A DNA stretch of 33,410 nt, taken from Bacillus sp. AFS073361 (lineage in GTDB: Bacteria > Bacillota > Bacilli > Bacillales > Cytobacillaceae). This document shows positions 30,146 through 33,410 of the stretch, in pieces. Made by a program: the position numbers and the translations under genes. Position 1 is the first letter of the stretch. Every line of letters starts with the position of its first letter. Under the pieces are notes generated by a model, which ran no database searches, had not been told where the DNA came from, and saw only the letters and a list, made by a program, of their open reading frames with translations. The stretch spans positions 1 through 33,410 of the forward strand of contig NZ_NUZU01000224.1 of the NCBI RefSeq assembly GCF_002567005.1. The letters run 5' to 3'.

Positions 30146-30154
30146 TCCTTAGAA

Positions 30155-30185
30155 GGGAGAGCAGCTTTGCTCTCTCTTTTTTTTT
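30155..30185 (+). terminator. Intrinsic terminator of ppiB
   Basis: GAGAGCA (30157-30163) pairs with TGCTCTC (30168-30174), then a run of nine T. Confidence 0.9.
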
Positions 30186-30243
30186 GTCTAATTTATGATT
30201 GGATAGGGTAAATTAACCTCAAAAGTCAAATTGGGGGTCATTT

Positions 30244-31044
30244 ATGAAAAAATTTGTAATCATACTCATTCCATTCCTGTTTTTTTCCTTTCAATTAATA
30301 GCTAAAGCCGAAAAGACAGAAGTCAAAAATTTGCAGGCTGCGATTATTATTGACGATTTTGGCGGCGGGACAGGTGGGGTCCGGGACTTCCTTGAAGGAG
30401 ATATACCGATTACTGCTGCAGTCATGCCATTTACCGAGCACTCGAAGGAACATGCCAAATGGGCACATAAATACGGCATCGAAGTAATGATTCATTTATC
30501 AATGGAACCGAAAAGAGGGAAAAGATCCTGGCTTGGACCAAGGCCAATCACGAATGATCTTTCACCAGCAGAAGTAAAACAAATTGTCGAGGATGCAATA
30601 AAGGATGTTCCATATGCTGTCGGAATCAATAACCATATGGGTTCCCTTGCCGTTGAAAATGAACAAATTGTTCGCGCAATCGTTGAGGTGGCTAAGAAAA
30701 AAAGATTATATATCATCGATAGTGCGACGAGCCCAAACACAAAATTCCCGAAAATAGCCAAAGAGCTAGGTGTTCCCATCCTTAAAAGGGATGTATTTTT
30801 AGACGACATTTCCTCCTCTTCACACGTGTACAAACAAATGATTAGACTAGCAAAGGTTACTGAAATTAAAGGTACAGGAATTGCGATTGGGCATGTTGGT
30901 ATTACAGGAAAGGTATGTTCGATTGGTGTTTTTCAATCGATAGATGAATTCGAAAAACGAAATATAAAAATTGTCCCTGCCTCTGACCTGTTTTCCGGCA
31001 AGGCAGCAGAAAAATACTTTATACCATTAAAAAAGGGCAGTTAA
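30244..31044 (+). CDS. Divergent polysaccharide deacetylase family protein
   Basis: The 266-residue protein has a Sec signal peptide (about residues 1-22, MKKFVIILIPFLFF then AKA) and a divergent polysaccharide deacetylase domain (YibQ/DUF610 type). It shows AAIIIDDFGGGTGG with the paired Asp near residues 37-38, ITAAVMPFTEHSKEHA, VMIHLSMEPK, INNHMGSLAVEN, YIIDSATSPN and GIAIGHVG. The barrel and several metal-site-like residues are kept, but the substrate of this branch is not known; a cell-wall or extracellular polymer role is assumed. A G-rich ribosome binding site precedes the ATG at 30244. The terminator overlaps its stop codon. Confidence 0.86.
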   Translation: MKKFVIILIPFLFFSFQLIAKAEKTEVKNLQAAIIIDDFGGGTGGVRDFLEGDIPITAAVMPFTEHSKEHAKWAHKYGIEVMIHLSMEPKRGKRSWLGPRPITNDLSPAEVKQIVEDAIKDVPYAVGINNHMGSLAVENEQIVRAIVEVAKKKRLYIIDSATSPNTKFPKIAKELGVPILKRDVFLDDISSSSHVYKQMIRLAKVTEIKGTGIAIGHVGITGKVCSIGVFQSIDEFEKRNIKIVPASDLFSGKAAEKYFIPLKKGS

Positions 31045-31060
31045 CCACTGCCTTTTATTT
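31031..31060 (+). terminator. Intrinsic terminator of the deacetylase gene
   Basis: GGCAGT (31036-31041) pairs with ACTGCC (31047-31052), with A/T flanks and one bulged G. The stem begins inside the coding sequence. Confidence 0.8.
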
Positions 31061-31160
31061 CGCGTTCATTCTACTTTCACAATTGCACCATTACTGATAA
31101 AATGTCTCCTATCAAAAACAAATTAATAATTAGTAACTAAGGGAGAAGGAATCGCAAAAA

Positions 31161-31913
31161 ATGAAATTAGTATCATGGAATGTCAATGGGCTTAGAGCGT
31201 GTGTTAAAAAAGGGTTTTTGGATTATTTTCAGGAAGTTAATGCAGACATCTTTTGTGTGCAGGAAACGAAACTGCAAGAAGGGCAAATTAATTTGGAGTT
31301 GGATGGTTATCACCAATATTGGAACTATGCAATTAAGAAAGGATATTCCGGTACTGCTGTTTTTACAAAAAACAAACCACTTTCCGTTCGGTATGGCGTT
31401 GGGACAGATGAATCTGAAGACGAAGGTAGAATACTTACCTTAGAATTTGATGATTTTTTCTTAGTCAATGTTTATACCCCAAATTCACAAAGAGATCTAG
31501 CCCGAATTAATTTTCGATTGGAATGGGAAGATCGAATTCTTCAACATATAAAGGAATTAGATCAACTGAAACCAGTGGTCCTATGCGGGGACTTAAATGT
31601 TGCTCATCAGGAAATTGATTTGCGTAATCCTAAATCAAATCTAGGCAATTCTGGGTTCACTGAGGAAGAACGTGGTAAAATGACTTCCTTACTTGCTGAA
31701 GGGTTTATTGACAGCTACCGCCATTTTCATCCTGATCAAGAGGGGGCATATACCTGGTGGTCTTATATGGCTAAAGTCCGGGAAAGAAATATTGGCTGGC
31801 GAATTGACTATTTTATTGTCTCTGAAAAGTTACGTGAGCGACTTAAGAATGTGGACATTCATTGTAATGTAATGGGAAGCGACCATTGTCCAATCCTATT
31901 AGAAATCAATTGA
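31161..31913 (+). CDS. exoA: Exodeoxyribonuclease III / AP endonuclease
   Basis: The 250-residue enzyme cleaves DNA at abasic sites and trims 3' ends in base excision repair. The active-site residues of the family are visible: Asn7 in SWNVNGLRA, Glu35 in CVQETKL, the tyrosine in VNVYTPNSQ, Asp and Asn in LCGDLNVAHQEIDL, and the final GSDHCPI with Asp and His. The length and sequence match ExoA of Bacillus subtilis. GAAGGAA precedes the ATG. A mismatch glycosylase that makes abasic sites for such an enzyme is coded 5 kb upstream. No clear terminator is seen after it. Confidence 0.95.
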   Translation: MKLVSWNVNGLRACVKKGFLDYFQEVNADIFCVQETKLQEGQINLELDGYHQYWNYAIKKGYSGTAVFTKNKPLSVRYGVGTDESEDEGRILTLEFDDFFLVNVYTPNSQRDLARINFRLEWEDRILQHIKELDQLKPVVLCGDLNVAHQEIDLRNPKSNLGNSGFTEEERGKMTSLLAEGFIDSYRHFHPDQEGAYTWWSYMAKVRERNIGWRIDYFIVSEKLRERLKNVDIHCNVMGSDHCPILLEIN

Positions 31914-32023
31914 TTTAATACAATTAGGTTTTCTTATGGTAAATCATAAAATACCTGTCATTTTCTTTATGAAGTAGCTGCATTATAGTTGAATTATAGA
32001 AAGTTACGGAAAGGGGAAATGAC

Positions 32024-32794
32024 ATGGATAGTAAAAAAGATGTAAAACATCAGTTTGGAAAAAGTGCTGATTCCTATGTGAGTAGTGCCATCCACAAGGA
32101 TGGGAAGGACTTGCAAAAACTTGTCCAATTGGCGACGTTCACTGGCGAAGAAGACTTACTGGATATTGCTACTGGCGGAGGACATACTGCTAATGCGTTT
32201 GCTCCTTTGCTTAAGAAAGTCACAGCTTTGGATTTAACTCCGGAAATGTTAAAAGCAGCAGAAAAATTTATTCGAGCTAATGGTCATTTAAATGTCGATT
32301 TTATAATAGGGGATGCAGAAAATCTTCCTTTTTCAGATGGAGTATTTGATATTGTTACCTGTCGGATTGCTCCGCACCATTTTCCTAACGTAAATAAATT
32401 TGTTCAGGAAGTTCATCGGGTGTTAAAGCCATCTGGTCAGTTTTTACTTGATGATAATGTTGTTCCAGAAGATGATGACTATGACTTATTTTATAATACG
32501 ATCGAAAAATGGCGGGACTACAGTCATTTTCGCGCTTGGAAAAAGAGTGAATGGCTCCACATGCTTGAGGTGAATGGATTTGAGGTTCATGAAATACATC
32601 GATTTGAAAAAACATTCCAATATGAGTCTTGGTGTAACCGAATGAATTTACCAGAGAATGAAAAAGATAAGTTATCCAACTACATCCAAAACTCCTCTCA
32701 AAAAGTAAAAGAGAAATTCAGGGTGTCAATTGCGAATGATCAAGTCATCTCATTTCAAGGTGAAGCAGTTATTATGAAGGCATTAAAAAGGTAA
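32024..32794 (+). CDS. Class I SAM-dependent methyltransferase (UbiE/YcgJ-like)
   Basis: This 256-residue protein has the Rossmann-fold methyltransferase motifs: LLDIATGGGHTANAFA (motif I, about residues 46-61), TALDLTPEMLKAAEKF, FIIGDAENLPFSDGVFDIV and EVHRVLKPSGQFLLDD. After them is a helical cap with HFRAWKKSEW and LHMLEVNGFEV, as in small-molecule methyltransferases of the YcgJ type. The GGGHT variant of motif I and the RIAPHHFPN stretch are typical of that group. Substrate is unknown. AAAGGGG precedes the ATG. It is a single gene with a strong terminator. Confidence 0.85.
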   Translation: MDSKKDVKHQFGKSADSYVSSAIHKDGKDLQKLVQLATFTGEEDLLDIATGGGHTANAFAPLLKKVTALDLTPEMLKAAEKFIRANGHLNVDFIIGDAENLPFSDGVFDIVTCRIAPHHFPNVNKFVQEVHRVLKPSGQFLLDDNVVPEDDDYDLFYNTIEKWRDYSHFRAWKKSEWLHMLEVNGFEVHEIHRFEKTFQYESWCNRMNLPENEKDKLSNYIQNSSQKVKEKFRVSIANDQVISFQGEAVIMKALKR

Positions 32795-32842
32795 AAAACC
32801 TTTGCAGAAAGAGTGGATTTCTCTTTTTGCAAAGGTTTTTTG
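32793..32842 (+). terminator. Intrinsic terminator of the methyltransferase gene
   Basis: AACCTTTGCA (32797-32806) pairs with TGCAAAGGTT (32828-32837), extended inside by GAAAGAG/CTCTTT, then T6. It overlaps the stop codon. Confidence 0.9.
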
Positions 32843-32846
32843 CCAC

Positions 32847-32990
32847 TTAAACATCGTTCAGAGCTGTTCCAATCACATCAAATTCCGGCATTTTCTCTTC
32901 CAAAACCGATTGATTTAATTGCTCTTGTTCACTAGGAGCAACGAATCCATTTTCATCCTCTTTTTTCATAAAGTCCATACTCACTTTCAT
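32847..32990 (-). CDS. Small acidic protein of 47 residues
   Basis: On the minus strand, AAAGGAG lies five bases before an ATG at 32990 that opens 47 codons to a TAA. The peptide begins MKVSMDFMKKEDENGFV, is acidic (many Glu), has no membrane segment or cysteine, and ends in IGTALNDV. I recognise no family. Ribosome binding site, codon pattern and position after the strong terminator of the previous gene make a real gene likely. It faces away from the rRNA-type promoters to its right. Confidence 0.6.
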   Translation of the reverse strand: MKVSMDFMKKEDENGFVAPSEQEQLNQSVLEEKMPEFDVIGTALNDV

Positions 32991-33096
32991 GTCATCTCCT
33001 TTTGCAAAACACAAGTACAAAAGTATTTTTTCCTATAAAAAGTAATCTAAACATAATTATTTTATCTTTTCTATTGGTATGTTATTAATCATGATT

Positions 33097-33132
33097 ATTG
33101 CAAGTCCAGTAATTTCTTCGGAGACTTGCAAT
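33097..33132. other. Perfect stem-loop between small gene and rrn promoters
   Basis: ATTGCAAGTC (33097-33106) pairs perfectly with GACTTGCAAT (33123-33132) around a 16-base loop. It has no T run, so its role (insulator, operator or terminator) is open. Confidence 0.45.
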
Positions 33133-33160
33133 TCATTTTAAATAAATTGAAAGAAAGTGG

Positions 33161-33189
33161 TTGACGAATGGTTAATAGGGTAGTATTAT
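33161..33189 (+). promoter_or_regulatory. rRNA operon promoter P1
   Basis: TTGACG (33161-33166), 17 bases, TATTAT (33184-33189), then TTGTCGCTG. An A-rich stretch before the -35 may act as an UP element. Confidence 0.78.
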
Positions 33190-33252
33190 ATTCCTTGTCG
33201 CTGAAACGAAATAACTAATTTAAAGATTTAAAAAGGTAATTTCGAAATGAAG

Positions 33253-33281
33253 TTGACGATGATTAATTGTTATGTTAAAAT
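33253..33281 (+). promoter_or_regulatory. rRNA operon promoter P2
   Basis: TTGACG (33253-33258), 17 bases, TAAAAT (33276-33281), then ATGTCGCTAA. It has the same -35 and the same GTCGCT element after the -10 as P1, 92 bases upstream. Confidence 0.8.
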
Positions 33282-33329
33282 AACAAATGTCGCTAATCAC
33301 TCGATTGGCTGACGAAAGATTAATAGACT

Positions 33330-33410
33330 TGTTCTTTGAAAACTAAACAAACAAAATCGTGCAAACAAACAATAACTTTTAGTTTTGAATATGAAACTAA
33401 GCCAACGTAA
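33330..33410 (+). promoter_or_regulatory. Pre-16S rRNA leader with boxA-like element
   Basis: TGTTCTTTGAAAAC (33330-33343) resembles the rrn boxA antitermination element. The following sequence (AACTAAACAAACAAAA) is typical of the leader just before 16S rRNA in Bacillus. The rRNA gene itself is not in the window. Confidence 0.72.

Overview
The window reads as a chromosomal segment of a low-GC, endospore-forming Bacillaceae bacterium (Bacillus/Neobacillus-like). The signs are strong AGGAGG-type ribosome binding sites, TTGACA/TATAAT promoters, intrinsic terminators after most genes, a lysine riboswitch, spore genes (a CsgA-like small spore protein, two DUF1657 proteins with a DUF421 protein), a squalene-hopene/sporulenol-type cyclase, several YitT-family membrane proteins and, at the right edge, tandem rRNA-type promoters. 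No complete rRNA, tRNA, CRISPR array, prophage or insertion sequence is visible.

Layout. 1-2000: lysine permease LysP on the minus strand under an L-box riboswitch. 2000-8150: a YitT-family protein; a divergent HxlR regulator/nitroreductase pair of the YodB/YodC type with twin palindromic operators; a YvbH-like PH-domain protein; a DMT exporter; a DUF1657-DUF1657-DUF421 operon with a candidate sigma-G promoter; a three-helix membrane protein. 8150-11100: an erythromycin-esterase-like enzyme, an unusual inverted-repeat-flanked intergenic locus (about 9520-9815) and a second YitT protein. 11100-15610: csgA, a methyltransferase, a small membrane protein, a VanW/YoaR protein, an ArsR-like regulator, a 133-bp GC-rich dispersed repeat, a ribbon-helix-helix-like small protein and a TetR regulator.

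15800-20850 looks like one functional unit: an OmpR-type response regulator, its overlapping histidine kinase, a membrane-anchored HtrA protease, a membrane-anchored PrsA/PpiC foldase and an unknown protein. An 18-bp element (16/18 identical, opposite orientation) lies upstream of both the regulator gene and htrA, suggesting that the kinase/regulator pair controls itself and the protease-foldase genes as an envelope or secretion stress response.

20845-21370 holds a degenerate tandem repeat with an exact 21-bp period, a 44-codon RAxF-45-like gene and two consecutive terminators in front of an ABC-F ATPase gene. 23380-32800 holds an NhaC-type antiporter, a short YitT protein, a mismatch-specific DNA glycosylase, the cyclase gene divergent from a DUF2515 gene with an odd start region, a small membrane protein, cyclophilin PpiB, a divergent polysaccharide deacetylase, exonuclease III and a methyltransferase. 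The last 600 bases hold a 47-codon small gene on the minus strand and two tandem rrn-type promoters with a boxA-like leader, so a 16S rRNA gene probably starts just outside the window.

Many starts were moved from the longest open frame to an internal codon with a well placed ribosome binding site; the reasoning is given in each entry. Product names rest on remembered family motifs, not on a database search.
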